From: Limisphaerales bacterium
GTDB taxonomy: Bacteria > Verrucomicrobiota > Verrucomicrobiia > Limisphaerales > JAKEEH01
Assembly (NCBI GenBank): GCA_022616725.1
Contig: JAKEEH010000288.1
Coordinates: 1-51,889, forward strand
Reading direction: 5' to 3'
DNA length: 51,889 nucleotides
The notes beneath the pieces were generated by a model. That model searched no databases, had not been told where the DNA came from, and was given only the letters and a program-made list of their open reading frames with translations. Below, piece by piece: positions 42,254 through 51,008 of this stretch (position 1 is the first letter of the stretch; each line of letters begins with the position of its first letter). The translations under genes were made by a program, and so were the position numbers.

Positions 42254-45200
42254 ATGCAAAAAATCCTAATGACTAAGACCCTAAGAGCGCCAAGTATTAG
42301 GGATTCGTCATTAGGGATTAGTCATTCCCTGGTGGCGCTGGCTTGCCTCGCCGCTCTCCCGCTGCGCCTTCTGGCCGCCCCATTGCCCGCAACCCTGCTG
42401 GTCGATCAGGCCATTTTCACCAACGACGTCTCCACCGGCCATGGCTACGGACAATCCGTCGCGTTGCAGGGCAATACCGCCGTTGTCGGCGTCGAGGGCG
42501 GCGATCCCTTCGCCTCCGTGCACGTTTTTCAGAGAAACGGCGAAAGCTGGCGCCGTCTTGGCCGCCTCAGCGACTCCCGGGCGCAGATCTTTGACGGCTA
42601 TGGTTACTCTGTCTCGCTGGACGCAGACACGCTCGCCGTGGGCGATATAGAACAAAACTCCTTCACCGGCGCCGCCTACGTTTATGTGAACAATGGCGGG
42701 CCCGGCCTGAACGCCTGGAACATCCTTGATGCCACCGGCACCGCCGTCGGGCCAAGTTACCAGGTGTCGCTCGTGGCCACCCAGCATGCGGCCTTGCTCA
42801 CCAATTCCTGGCGCCTTCGCGTCAACGCCCGCCTTGTTCACGACCTCGAAGGCAGCGTCTGCATGTATTTCAGCTACGGCAACACCACCAACCGATTCCT
42901 CTTCTTCCTGGATTTCACCCCCGCCGGAGACTTATACGCCCAACTTCCGGGCGCTTCGCCCACCGATTATGTCCTCACCTCGCAGGGCCGCGGCGCGGAT
43001 GATTACCACCTCCATGAACTCGAATTCAACCCCGCCACCCGCATGGCCACCTATCGCTTCAACGGCACCGCCATCAAAAACTGGGCTGGCCAGGCCATCA
43101 CCGGAGCGGCCGGTGTTCGCTGGGGCGCCGGCTCCACGGCGGGCACCGGAAGTATCAATGTCCGCCAGGTGCGCTTCGAAACGACCGCCGACGGCGCTGT
43201 GCTGGCCAATTATGACGCTGCAACAGTCGCAAATCCGCCCGCCGGCCTCAATCCGCTCGCACAAAACTGGGCGCCGTTGATCGCCGCCGGTTCCCCCAAT
43301 ACCGCCGCCGGCCCCCTCATACCGGACGCAGCAACGGTTTGGGTCGAACAGGCGCGCCTCACCGCCGCGGGCGGCGCGGCCTCCGACCAATTGGGCTACA
43401 GCATCGACATTGCCGGCGACACTATGGTTGTTGGCGCACCCCGTCGCGCCGGCGGGGGAGCCGCTTACGTGTTTGTGCGCCAGGGCACCAACTGGACCCA
43501 ACAAGCCCGCCTGCTCCCGGCGCCCCCTGTCGCAGCCGCGCAGTTTGGCGCCAGCGTGGCCATCAATGGCGATACGATCCTGGTGGGAGCGCCCACTGGC
43601 GGCGCTTCTCCGCCGCCCGGCAATGCTTACGCCTTCGTTCGAACTGGCACGAACTGGACCCAGCAAGCCCGCATCGCCCCGACCGACAATCAGCAGGGAA
43701 GCGGCTTTGGCTTCGCCGTGGATATCGATGGCGAACGCGCCGTCATCGGAGCGCCCCTGGCTGCCCTGGGCGCGCCAGCCGGGGCCATTTACGCCTCCGA
43801 CCGCGATGGCGGTGTCTGGACCGTTCCAGCCCGTTTCTTGCCCGCTCCCCCCGCGAGCAACGAAGGCTTCGGCGATTCGGTCGCGATTGAAGGCGATACC
43901 ATTCTGGCGGGATCGCGGAGCCTGCCCGCCAGCTACCTGTTCGTTCGCCAGGGCGCGGTCTGGGTTCAAGCCACCCGCCGCGTTTACACCGGTGGCCCGG
44001 GACTCCACATCGGCGGCGTGGGCATTGACGGCGAGACGATTGCTGTCGCCGTTCTCGGGCCCGCGGGTGCGCCCGGCTTTACCAGCGGCGCCCTCTACCT
44101 GCAGGTTATCGACTTCGCCAACACCAACGCCGTCGCCAATTACGCCAACCAGCTCCTCTACTATCCCCTGGCTTCGGGCGGGGCGTTTGCTAAAGAGCAG
44201 GCCGCATTCCGTTACAAACACCTCCTCTACGGCCAGGATGGCGGCGGCATCCGGGCGCGCTTTGAAAACATTGCCTCCCTTTACGGCCCGGATGAACGCC
44301 TGCGGGCCACCGAAGCCGAAGGCGTCCTTTGGCGCGGTTTGGCGCGCAACCCCGACAGCGCCCTCCTGGGCAGTCTCCTGCTCGACATCTGCTACGATCG
44401 CACCGTCGCCGAGACCATCCTGAGCAAGGACACGCTCGCCGTTGCCGAACGGGCCCGCTTCGGCCCACCGCTGGCCCCGCCAGCGCCTGGCGGCGGCTTC
44501 ATCATCGACAATGAGATTCCACTTCAGCGCCGCCTGCTCGCCACCAACCGCTTTGCTTTGCAGTGCTACTTCGACCTGCTCCAGCGGCACCTGCAAGTTT
44601 ACGAACCTGCCGTCACCAACACCCGCTGGGCCGCAACAGTCCTGGGTTTCAGCAGCCAGTATACGACCACCTCCTGGAGCGCCGCCCAGGCCCTTGGACA
44701 GCCCAATACCTATCCTGCCTACGGCGACATAATAACCGCCTGGGCCAGCTCCTCCTCTGACGGTCAGCGTGAATTCCTCGAACTCGGCTACGCCAGTCCC
44801 GAAGCCATCAATTCGGTCTCCATCTACGAAACCTACCATCCCGGTGCGGTGGACAAGGTTTCGGTGCGCCGGCCCAGCGACGGATCGTGGCAGGAAGTGT
44901 GGTCCGGCGTCGCCGCCCCCGCCGGCAACACGTCGCGCATCTTCACCGTCACTTTCCCCCTCACCAGCTATCCCGTCGATACCATCCGCATCGACATAAA
45001 TTCGCCCGTCGTTTCTTCCTGGAACGAAATTGACGCTGTTTCCATCACCCGCGCGACACCGGAAATCTCCTATCTCGATGCAAGCTTCGGCTACCGGCTC
45101 TTTCAACAGCTTGTGCCTTCGAGGGGCCTAATGGCGGCTACCTACACCAATTCCATGGGCGCAAACATCCCCGTCACGTCCAATCCCATGCTCTTTTCCG

Positions 45201-47323
45201 GCTACAAGGACCTTGTGCTGCTCTTTGACCTGCTGCGCGATTATGGCCGCACCGCCGCCACCTTTGGCCGGCTCCTGCTGGCCCGCGGCTCTCCGGCCGA
45301 CCTCAACGAAGCCAGCGCGCTCGTGGGCGATTCCCAGCGCTTCCTCTGGCTTCAGGGCAATCTCCTCAAGAGCGTCTTCCCGGCTCTGCCGCCCGAAAAT
45401 GACCCTTCCGCCCTGGCCCAGGCCATTGAAGGCTGGAGCCAGAGCCTCGACCAGCTCGACCACTTGAAGCAAAGCATCGTCGGTGACGCCAATTTACTCG
45501 GCTTCGCCCCGGACTTTCTCATGTTGATCGAGAATTTTGACGAAATCGGCTCCCCCCAAAGTTTTGATTCCTTCGACAGCTTTGCCCGCCGGCTCGCTCC
45601 CGGCAGGGCCACCTCGCCGCTCCAGGTTGCCTTGGAGGGCCTGGTGAATGCCCGCACTACCTACTCTGATTACCGGGGTTACGAGGACCAGGTGGCTGAA
45701 CAAATGGACAATTCCTCCATCACCTACCAGGACCGCCTGCGCGACATCGTCGGCGTCTTCCCGGCCGATCCCCGCTACAGCGACAACCCCACCAACAACC
45801 CCGGCAGCGAATTGGACCAGCAATTCCGCAGCATCGAGGTCGCCCACCTGCGCATTCAGAAAAACCGAACCGAAATGGACAATCTGAACCAGGAAGTCCT
45901 CATCGAGCAACAGCGCGCCGGCTCCGTCTCCAGCATCATCATCCGCTACGGCAACATGCAAGCCAGCCTGACGGAAACCATCGGCCACATCAACGCCGGG
46001 CAAGCCGCCGCCAACGGCCTGGCCGACACCTTTTCGCCCGACAAGCTGCTTACTCGCGGCGTCGTCGTGGGCCTGCTCAACACCGTGGCTCAGGCGGCCG
46101 CTGAGGAAGCCAAAGGCCAGCTTGAGGCCCAAAAAGAGCGCCTGGCCGCCATGGAACAGGCTCAAATCACCGGCATCGACAGCGCCGCGCGAGTCAAGAC
46201 ACTCCTTCTGGGGATGAACACGCTTGTGCTCGATTCCCAGGAGGCAGCCCTGCTGCTGCAACAGGAATTGGGGCGAATGGCTGCCCTCTACCGCGAAAAG
46301 CGGGACCTGGAAGCCAAAGTCGCCGAGGCGGACGCGAGCCTCGCCAGTCGGCACTTCGCCGATCCCATCCACCGAATCAGCGCCGAAACAGGCCTGGTTA
46401 CCGCCAATTTGACCTTCCACGAAGCCCAAAAGTGGCTTTTCTTCATGACGCGCGCCTTGCTTTACAAGTGGAACACGCCCTTTGAGGGTTACGCTTACCT
46501 GGGCCGAACCTGGTCCGCTGACTCGGTCTTCAAGGCGCGCAACGCCGAGGAATTGCGTGATCTCTACCTGGCGATGCTCGATTTCAACATGTCCATCAAC
46601 CGGGGTCGCCAGCCCGAAACGAGCTGGTTTTCCATTCGCGAAGATCATTTTGGTTACCGGGAAGGCGTCGATGGCATGGGCCAGCCGTTGCTGTACCTCG
46701 ACCCGGCCACAGGCGAGCGCGTTCCCGCCCTTGAAGCCTTCCGCCGTCGTCTGCGGCAAAGCTTGCGTCAACTGGCCAATGCGGAGGAGATCGTGCTGGA
46801 ATTCAGCACCGCCCGCGAGGTCGCCGGGGAAAATTTCTTCCTCGGCCCGACCTTCGATTTGAATGGCACGATTGTTGAGAAAGGGGCGTTTCTTGACAAA
46901 ATTGACGGCTTGTTCATCCGGCTGCCCGGGTCTCAAGGCGCGGCAACGGTGCCGGGCACCTTGACTTATGGCGGCACCAGCTTTATCCGCAACTTCGACT
47001 TCGGCACCTTCGACCCTGCCCGGCCAGACCGCTTGCGCGATGAAATGACGTCCTACAGCACGCGCCACTGGTTTTTCCACGCGCCAAGCCTCACCTGGCG
47101 CTTCACCGAAGCCTTCAGCAACCCCGTGACCTTGACCCGCAGCCCGGGGCCCCGCATGGAGACTAGCGCGGAGGAAATCGTCGTTTTTAAAGAACGCAGT
47201 GTAGCCACCACGGGCTGGGTCCTGACTATCCGCGTGCGCACCGGCGCAACGCAGTTCCTGAACATCGACGATCTCACCGACGTAGAGTTGCTCTTCAAAC
47301 ACTCCGCCATCAGCCGGCAATAA
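42254..47323 (+). CDS. Giant secreted protein: FG-GAP-like repeats, LamG-like insert, discoidin-like domain, long helical region
   Basis: A 1689-residue exported protein. GAGGAGGG six bases before ATG 42254 fixes the start; the signal peptide is unusually long (about 42 residues, hydrophobic from SLVALACLAALPLRLLAAP). FG-GAP-like units (GYGQSVALQGNTAVVGV; LGYSIDIAGDTMVVGAPR; FGASVAINGDTILVGAP; FGFAVDIDGERAVIGAP; FGDSVAIEGDTILAGS) form an incomplete propeller interrupted by a LamG-like insert (about 155-330). A galactose-binding-like domain (about 785-935) and a long alpha-helical, partly coiled-coil region (about 1080-1400) follow, then a beta C-terminus. No toxin, protease or anchor motif was found. 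Likely a surface adhesin or matrix protein; function unknown. Confidence 0.8.
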   Translation: MQKILMTKTLRAPSIRDSSLGISHSLVALACLAALPLRLLAAPLPATLLVDQAIFTNDVSTGHGYGQSVALQGNTAVVGVEGGDPFASVHVFQRNGESWRRLGRLSDSRAQIFDGYGYSVSLDADTLAVGDIEQNSFTGAAYVYVNNGGPGLNAWNILDATGTAVGPSYQVSLVATQHAALLTNSWRLRVNARLVHDLEGSVCMYFSYGNTTNRFLFFLDFTPAGDLYAQLPGASPTDYVLTSQGRGADDYHLHELEFNPATRMATYRFNGTAIKNWAGQAITGAAGVRWGAGSTAGTGSINVRQVRFETTADGAVLANYDAATVANPPAGLNPLAQNWAPLIAAGSPNTAAGPLIPDAATVWVEQARLTAAGGAASDQLGYSIDIAGDTMVVGAPRRAGGGAAYVFVRQGTNWTQQARLLPAPPVAAAQFGASVAINGDTILVGAPTGGASPPPGNAYAFVRTGTNWTQQARIAPTDNQQGSGFGFAVDIDGERAVIGAPLAALGAPAGAIYASDRDGGVWTVPARFLPAPPASNEGFGDSVAIEGDTILAGSRSLPASYLFVRQGAVWVQATRRVYTGGPGLHIGGVGIDGETIAVAVLGPAGAPGFTSGALYLQVIDFANTNAVANYANQLLYYPLASGGAFAKEQAAFRYKHLLYGQDGGGIRARFENIASLYGPDERLRATEAEGVLWRGLARNPDSALLGSLLLDICYDRTVAETILSKDTLAVAERARFGPPLAPPAPGGGFIIDNEIPLQRRLLATNRFALQCYFDLLQRHLQVYEPAVTNTRWAATVLGFSSQYTTTSWSAAQALGQPNTYPAYGDIITAWASSSSDGQREFLELGYASPEAINSVSIYETYHPGAVDKVSVRRPSDGSWQEVWSGVAAPAGNTSRIFTVTFPLTSYPVDTIRIDINSPVVSSWNEIDAVSITRATPEISYLDASFGYRLFQQLVPSRGLMAATYTNSMGANIPVTSNPMLFSGYKDLVLLFDLLRDYGRTAATFGRLLLARGSPADLNEASALVGDSQRFLWLQGNLLKSVFPALPPENDPSALAQAIEGWSQSLDQLDHLKQSIVGDANLLGFAPDFLMLIENFDEIGSPQSFDSFDSFARRLAPGRATSPLQVALEGLVNARTTYSDYRGYEDQVAEQMDNSSITYQDRLRDIVGVFPADPRYSDNPTNNPGSELDQQFRSIEVAHLRIQKNRTEMDNLNQEVLIEQQRAGSVSSIIIRYGNMQASLTETIGHINAGQAAANGLADTFSPDKLLTRGVVVGLLNTVAQAAAEEAKGQLEAQKERLAAMEQAQITGIDSAARVKTLLLGMNTLVLDSQEAALLLQQELGRMAALYREKRDLEAKVAEADASLASRHFADPIHRISAETGLVTANLTFHEAQKWLFFMTRALLYKWNTPFEGYAYLGRTWSADSVFKARNAEELRDLYLAMLDFNMSINRGRQPETSWFSIREDHFGYREGVDGMGQPLLYLDPATGERVPALEAFRRRLRQSLRQLANAEEIVLEFSTAREVAGENFFLGPTFDLNGTIVEKGAFLDKIDGLFIRLPGSQGAATVPGTLTYGGTSFIRNFDFGTFDPARPDRLRDEMTSYSTRHWFFHAPSLTWRFTEAFSNPVTLTRSPGPRMETSAEEIVVFKERSVATTGWVLTIRVRTGATQFLNIDDLTDVELLFKHSAISRQ
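42267..42327. repeat. Short ATTAGGGATT/TAATGACTAA repeats within the signal-peptide code
   Basis: TAATGACTAAgaCCCTAA (42267-42284) is nearly inverted by TTAGGGATTAGTCATT (42311-42326), and ATTAGGGATT occurs twice as a direct repeat (from 42297 and 42310). Repeats of this type occur between genes in many genomes; here one lies in the coding part of the n-region and explains its odd length and composition. Confidence 0.6.
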
Positions 47324-47424
47324 CGGCTTCGCCGATCCGGCCACGGGCGAAACCATAGGTGCAGTGGAAGCGCCGCCTCCTGCGGAGCGAAGCTTGGCGT
47401 CCCGTATGCTGCGCAAGAGGCGCT

Positions 47425-47748
47425 ATGCCCAGTCGCTTGGATCAGATCAAGAATTGGGAAGAACTTGCCGCCCGGTGCGGCTACTCGCCAAGACGCATTG
47501 CCCGGGAGTGCAATGTCTCGATGCGGCAATTGCGGCGCTATTTTCAGGAGCAGTTCGGAGTCAGTCCCAAACCGTGGAGCGATAATCTGCGTCTGCGGGG
47601 CGCCACGGAGCACCTGATGAAGGGCATGGCGGCCAAGACCGTCTCCGCCGACTTCGATTTCAAGCAACCTTCGCATTTCACAAAGTTCGTCAAACGCCTG
47701 GCATGGGCCACTCCGCGCGAATACCGGGACCATGGCCGAAATGGATAA
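47425..47748 (+). CDS. Standalone AraC-type HTH protein
   Basis: A 107-residue protein consisting only of an AraC/XylS double helix-turn-helix: LAARCGYSPRRIARECNVSMRQLRRYFQEQFGVSPK (in parts) and DFDFKQPSHFTKFVKRLAWATPREYRD, with no ligand domain. ATG 47425 has AAGAGG five bases upstream; the frame is open to 47359. The second HTH has 'KQPSHFTKFVKR', matching the usual 'sqSxFsr.FKr.G.TP.eyR'. It lies about 100 bp after the giant gene; target unknown. Confidence 0.78.
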   Translation: MPSRLDQIKNWEELAARCGYSPRRIARECNVSMRQLRRYFQEQFGVSPKPWSDNLRLRGATEHLMKGMAAKTVSADFDFKQPSHFTKFVKRLAWATPREYRDHGRNG

Positions 47749-48184
47749 GACTTTTTCTGCGGATGGCCGTTTTGGATAAGCACTGGTTCTTGCAGGAGGC
47801 GGCGGGGACGTGGACAATAGGAACATAGCTCAAAACCAATGGAATCGCGTCGCTACATGGAAAAGAGACCGTCAATTGCTCGGCAGTCTTCGCCATCTGC
47901 TGTCTCAGCCTCGCTGCCCCGGCGAGATGCGTCAAAGCGGCGCACTTGCGATCGCCAAAATCGGGCTCGGGGCGCCCGCCTGCCTCATCAATCCCCAATC
48001 CTTTTCCTGCGCATTCTGGTGAACGAGACAAATTCGAGCATGGAGGTCGGATTTCACTGGGTGGCAGTACCGTGGCGTGCCGTGTAGTGGATCGCGCGGC
48101 ACGCCAGTTGCAAAACGCACGCGAGCCCGACCGCTGCTACGGATGTTTTTGCACCTACGCAGCGGCGGGCCGGCGCGTTGCCCC
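47749..48184. other. 436-bp gap without a recognisable gene
   Basis: Several short open frames exist on both strands, none with a ribosome-binding site plus plausible protein composition. I see no clear repeat or hairpin. It may hold the 3' untranslated ends of two convergent transcripts. Confidence 0.4.
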
Positions 48185-48553
48185 TTACGGGGAAGTGGAG
48201 GGCGCGGATTCGCCTTTATTAATAGCGATGCGATAAAAGCACTTTGGCAGGCCGCGGTTATCCACGTAGGTGAAGGTGCCGTTGTTGTCGAGGAGCGCAC
48301 GGTTGCGCAGCGTCGTCCATTGCAAGAGGTCTTCGGACCCTTCAATCTGATAGCTGTTTTTCGATGTGCCGCTCAAAGTAATGGTGGCTTGCGGCCCTTC
48401 CACGTCAAAGACGCATTCCACGCCATCCGGAAGGACGATGCGATACCGTCTGGCTTGTGCCGACTCCTGGCACAGCGCCAAAGCGAGCACCGTCAGGAGC
48501 AGAGTGGATGTCCATTTTGTGAATCGAGAATGTAATATAAGACTTTTGTTCAT
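48185..48553 (-). CDS. Small secreted protein made of the verrucomicrobial C-terminal module
   Basis: A 122-residue exported protein from ATG 48553 (MNKSLILHSRF; the frame extends to 48574). Signal peptide to about residue 35 (ending SAQA). The mature part is a single small beta domain: DGVECVFDVEGPQATITLSG, YQIEGSEDLLQWTTLRNRALL, GTFTYVDNRGLPKCFYRIAI. This is the module seen at the ends of larger secreted proteins in this window, here alone. No function known. Confidence 0.7.
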   Translation of the reverse strand: MNKSLILHSRFTKWTSTLLLTVLALALCQESAQARRYRIVLPDGVECVFDVEGPQATITLSGTSKNSYQIEGSEDLLQWTTLRNRALLDNNGTFTYVDNRGLPKCFYRIAINKGESAPSTSP

Positions 48554-48653
48554 AATTTTGCTCAAATTGCCCATCGCTGGAATGCCTACAAATAGAGCAG
48601 CTCGCGTACCATTGCTGGACTGTGCGTAAATCGAGCCGTTGGCGTCGTTTTAA

Positions 48654-48672
48654 GTGTCCCGTTGCGGGACAC
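48654..48672 (-). terminator. Hairpin gtgtcccg-ttg-cgggacac, possible terminator
   Basis: An 8-bp perfect stem with a 3-base loop lying 119 bp past the stop of the thioredoxin-fold gene on the minus strand. Only TTAAAA follows, so termination is a weak call; it could instead act upstream of the small secreted protein gene. Confidence 0.4.
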
Positions 48673-48790
48673 CGTGTCCAATTTCGGAGCAGGACAGGCT
48701 CAGGTTGGAAACGACGTTTTGTGGTGTGCGATTCTGCCGATATTTATGAAAAGCAGAATCACTGTGTGCAGGCGCGAGCCGATTCGCACG

Positions 48791-49972
48791 CTACGGAGTA
48801 TAATACGTGCCGAGGTGCTCCAGGACTTTGGCGCGGAGCTCATCGCCATTTACTTGCCCGTTATGGCGCCACAGGACGTTCCCTTTCGTATCTATGAGAA
48901 GCGTGTGGGGAATGCCGCCGGGCCACTCCGGGTCCAGGGCTTTCATCAAATCCTCCGTCGTGCCCCCAGCGAAGATGTAGCTGTTGGATTTTCGGCCTTC
49001 CACTTTCACAGATTTCTTCAAGCGATCAGAAAGCCCGGCCCCCCGTTTTTCCAAAAAGTCCTTTGCTTTGGGCAGGTCCTTCATCTGATCCAGGCTGATG
49101 CTGATGAACTCGAAGTTGCGCATGTCGAACCTGCGGGCGGTGGCGACGAGTTCGGGAAATTCCGCGACGCACGGCGCGCACCAGGTCGCCCAGACGTTGA
49201 AGAGGCGCACGTTCTTCGTGCCGCCCTTGCGCAAAACCGCGACACCCGTTGCGTCGATCGGCTCTAGATCGACGGGAGTTTTGTCCCACTTCTCCATTCT
49301 TTGAGTGATGCCTGTCTTTTTGCTGTTCCATTTGGTCGAGCAGCCGTGCGGTTTCGTGATCGGGACTGGAACCTGCCGGCCGGCGAACAACGCCTCCACA
49401 GCATTCCTCGCGTCGGGAGATTTCACCGTCGCTTCGCTTTCGTAAGGCGAATCGTCGAAGCGGCCCTTGTAACGCAGCTTGCGCTCGGCATCGAAGATAA
49501 AGACGTGGGGCGTGGCGAGGCAGCCGTAGGCTTTGGCGGTGGTTTGCTTGTCGCCGTCATAAAGATAGGGAAAGTCGAACCCGCGTTCGGCGGCGTATTT
49601 CTTCATGTCCTCAAACCCATCGTTGTATTTGGAATAGCCGAGCTCATCGATGCCGAGGCCGTCGGGATGATTGGGATTGATGGCAACGAAGGTGAGCCCG
49701 CGCGGCCGCGTGCTCGCGAGGAACTTTTTGAGCCGGGCGTCCGCGCCATGCGAGGTGGGACAGTGATTCGAGGTGAAGAAGATCATTAGCACTTTGTCAT
49801 CCTTGTAATCGGCCAGGCGGTGCTTCTTGCCGTCGATGCCCGGCAGCGCAAAATCCGGCGCGGGATCGCCGATTTTCAAATCGTGGATGCCGTCCTCGGA
49901 GTAAACGGCGAAGGGGACCGTGAGCAGCATAGAGACAGTTAAGCCGAGAGGGACGAGCTTTGGTTGCTTCAT
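48791..49972 (-). CDS. Exported tandem thioredoxin-fold (redoxin + TlpA/ResA-like) protein
   Basis: A 393-residue exported protein with signal peptide 1-25. Domain 1 (about 30-200) is a peroxiredoxin-like redoxin with IGDPAPDFALPGIDGKKHRLADYK and FFTSNHCPTSHG, i.e. C-P-T-S with only one Cys. Domain 2 (about 230-390) is TlpA/ResA-like with LFNVWATWCAPCVAEFPELV, a full CxxC, and a cis-Pro region GIPHTLLID. So domain 2 should act as a thiol-disulfide reductase, while domain 1 may be a one-Cys partner or peroxidase. Monocistronic, minus strand; about 236 bp of non-coding DNA precede it. Confidence 0.88.
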   Translation of the reverse strand: MKQPKLVPLGLTVSMLLTVPFAVYSEDGIHDLKIGDPAPDFALPGIDGKKHRLADYKDDKVLMIFFTSNHCPTSHGADARLKKFLASTRPRGLTFVAINPNHPDGLGIDELGYSKYNDGFEDMKKYAAERGFDFPYLYDGDKQTTAKAYGCLATPHVFIFDAERKLRYKGRFDDSPYESEATVKSPDARNAVEALFAGRQVPVPITKPHGCSTKWNSKKTGITQRMEKWDKTPVDLEPIDATGVAVLRKGGTKNVRLFNVWATWCAPCVAEFPELVATARRFDMRNFEFISISLDQMKDLPKAKDFLEKRGAGLSDRLKKSVKVEGRKSNSYIFAGGTTEDLMKALDPEWPGGIPHTLLIDTKGNVLWRHNGQVNGDELRAKVLEHLGTYYTP

Positions 49973-50208
49973 AGATTTAAGTTGGCGAGGTCGCGTTTAT
50001 GCATAGTAGTCAAAAACAATGGGGCGTCAATGTGATGCAATGTGGTAAATGTGGTAGCCCGTTTCGGATTTTGCGGCGGCTTTGATGCTCCGCTTCGCGA
50101 AGGAAGCCGCGCGCTCCTCGACCATCACCTGATCACGGTGGGCGTGGGGCTTGAAGGCTTCAGCTCGGAGGCCGTTACCCGTGCCCCGAAGGCGTACTTT
50201 TGTTGCCG

Positions 50209-50655
50209 TCACAACCGCCAGATCGGCAGTGGCACTTTCTTGCCATTCGGCTCCCACCACATTGCGCCTCCGGTCTCCAGTGCGCGTATCTTTTGTTGAT
50301 CGGTGATTAGCAGTTCCGTGTACTTGCCCGTGAAATCACCGCTGCTCGCCGTCGCCTGTACACTGAAAACCAACTGCCCATTTATCACCTTTGATTGCGG
50401 CTGAAAAAACCATCCGAAATCGCCATACCGCCACCGCAGACAGTATTCGTTCGCGCGAATTACAATGTGCGGACTGTGCATAAAATATTTCGGGTCATGC
50501 ATTGAGAATCCAGGGCCGAACCTGGGACCGCTGCAACCGCTTCCGCCGCCGAGCAGCAAGGCCGCAAACCATAGGCAGGTTGCGATGCGATATATGCGGA
50601 AACGGATCGAGCATGAGAAGAGTTTCGCCGTCAACTTGCCTGATCGTTCGTTCAT
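50209..50655 (-). CDS. Putative lipoprotein of unknown function
   Basis: A 148-residue protein from ATG 50655 (MNERSGKLTAKLF; the frame extends to 50754). A hydrophobic stretch ends in lipobox LLGGGSGC, predicting a lipid-modified Cys. The mature region is aromatic and beta-rich (YCLRWRYGDFGWFFQPQSKV, LVFSVQATASSGDFTGKYTELLITDQ, GGAMWWEPNGKKVPL). No family recognised. The stretch downstream to 49973 has no supported gene. Confidence 0.6.
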   Translation of the reverse strand: MNERSGKLTAKLFSCSIRFRIYRIATCLWFAALLLGGGSGCSGPRFGPGFSMHDPKYFMHSPHIVIRANEYCLRWRYGDFGWFFQPQSKVINGQLVFSVQATASSGDFTGKYTELLITDQQKIRALETGGAMWWEPNGKKVPLPIWRL

Positions 50656-50727
50656 GGTCAAAGTCAACTTGCTTCGCGCCGCGCATGCAAGCCCCGGGCA
50701 GGAGGGAAAGTGAGAAAGGGAGCAGGT

Positions 50728-50754
50728 GTGAAAGTGAGCTGTGCACACTTTCAC
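50728..50754. repeat. Inverted repeat gtgaaagtg...cactttcac
   Basis: A 9-bp perfect stem with a 9-base loop, within a GTGAAA/GAAAGGG-rich tract (about 50700-50765). Confidence 0.5.
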
Positions 50755-50902
50755 CCTTTCCCACCCTCAGGGCCTTTGCCACACGCGGTTTACGTAGTTC
50801 TACCTGTTCGCTGTGTTTTTGCCGATTTGCTTTGACATTGCCCATGCCAGCCATATTGTCGGCAGTAATTCCACCACAGAATTAACTGCCAACCCAGTTA
50901 TG

Positions 50903-50926
50903 CTCACTGACATGGATGTCAGTGAG
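50903..50926. promoter_or_regulatory. Perfect palindrome ctcactgacat-gg-atgtcagtgag
   Basis: Two 11-bp arms with a 2-base centre, 82 bp before the bioF-like ATG, followed on the plus strand by TTTTTG. No plus-strand gene lies upstream that would need a terminator, so an operator is at least as likely. It matches neither the BirA nor the BioR site that I know. Confidence 0.5.
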
Positions 50927-51008
50927 TTTTTGTTCTACGGTCCATCGCCTGCATCGTACATGATGGCGCGGCGCGCCGGGCACATCGCGCCCTGCCCGCA
51001 AAACACTA

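Larger units (their letters stand above)
50656..51008. other. 353-bp divergent intergenic region with two palindromes
   Basis: No gene in this stretch. It separates the lipoprotein gene (leftward) from the bioF-like gene (rightward) and carries a gtgaaagtg/cactttcac inverted repeat in a purine-rich tract, and a perfect 11-bp-arm palindrome nearer bioF; both are listed separately. Confidence 0.6.

Noticed and set aside
42932-45106. 724-codon open frame on the minus strand across the giant gene
   Set aside because: It mirrors the codon periodicity of the plus-strand gene, has low-complexity Gly/Ala/Arg composition, no domain, and no ribosome-binding site. The plus-strand gene has a signal peptide and domains.
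42254-47323. Insecticidal Tc-toxin A-like protein
   Set aside because: The long helical region and beta C-terminus are reminiscent, but I could not identify a specific TcA motif, and no TcB/TcC partner genes are present.
45494-47416. 640-codon minus-strand open frame
   Set aside because: Antisense shadow of the same high-GC gene, with no recognisable protein features.
50027-50260. 77-codon minus-strand frame
   Set aside because: Overlaps the end of the lipoprotein gene, has Arg/Ala/Lys-rich composition and no ribosome-binding site; it looks like a non-coding stretch.
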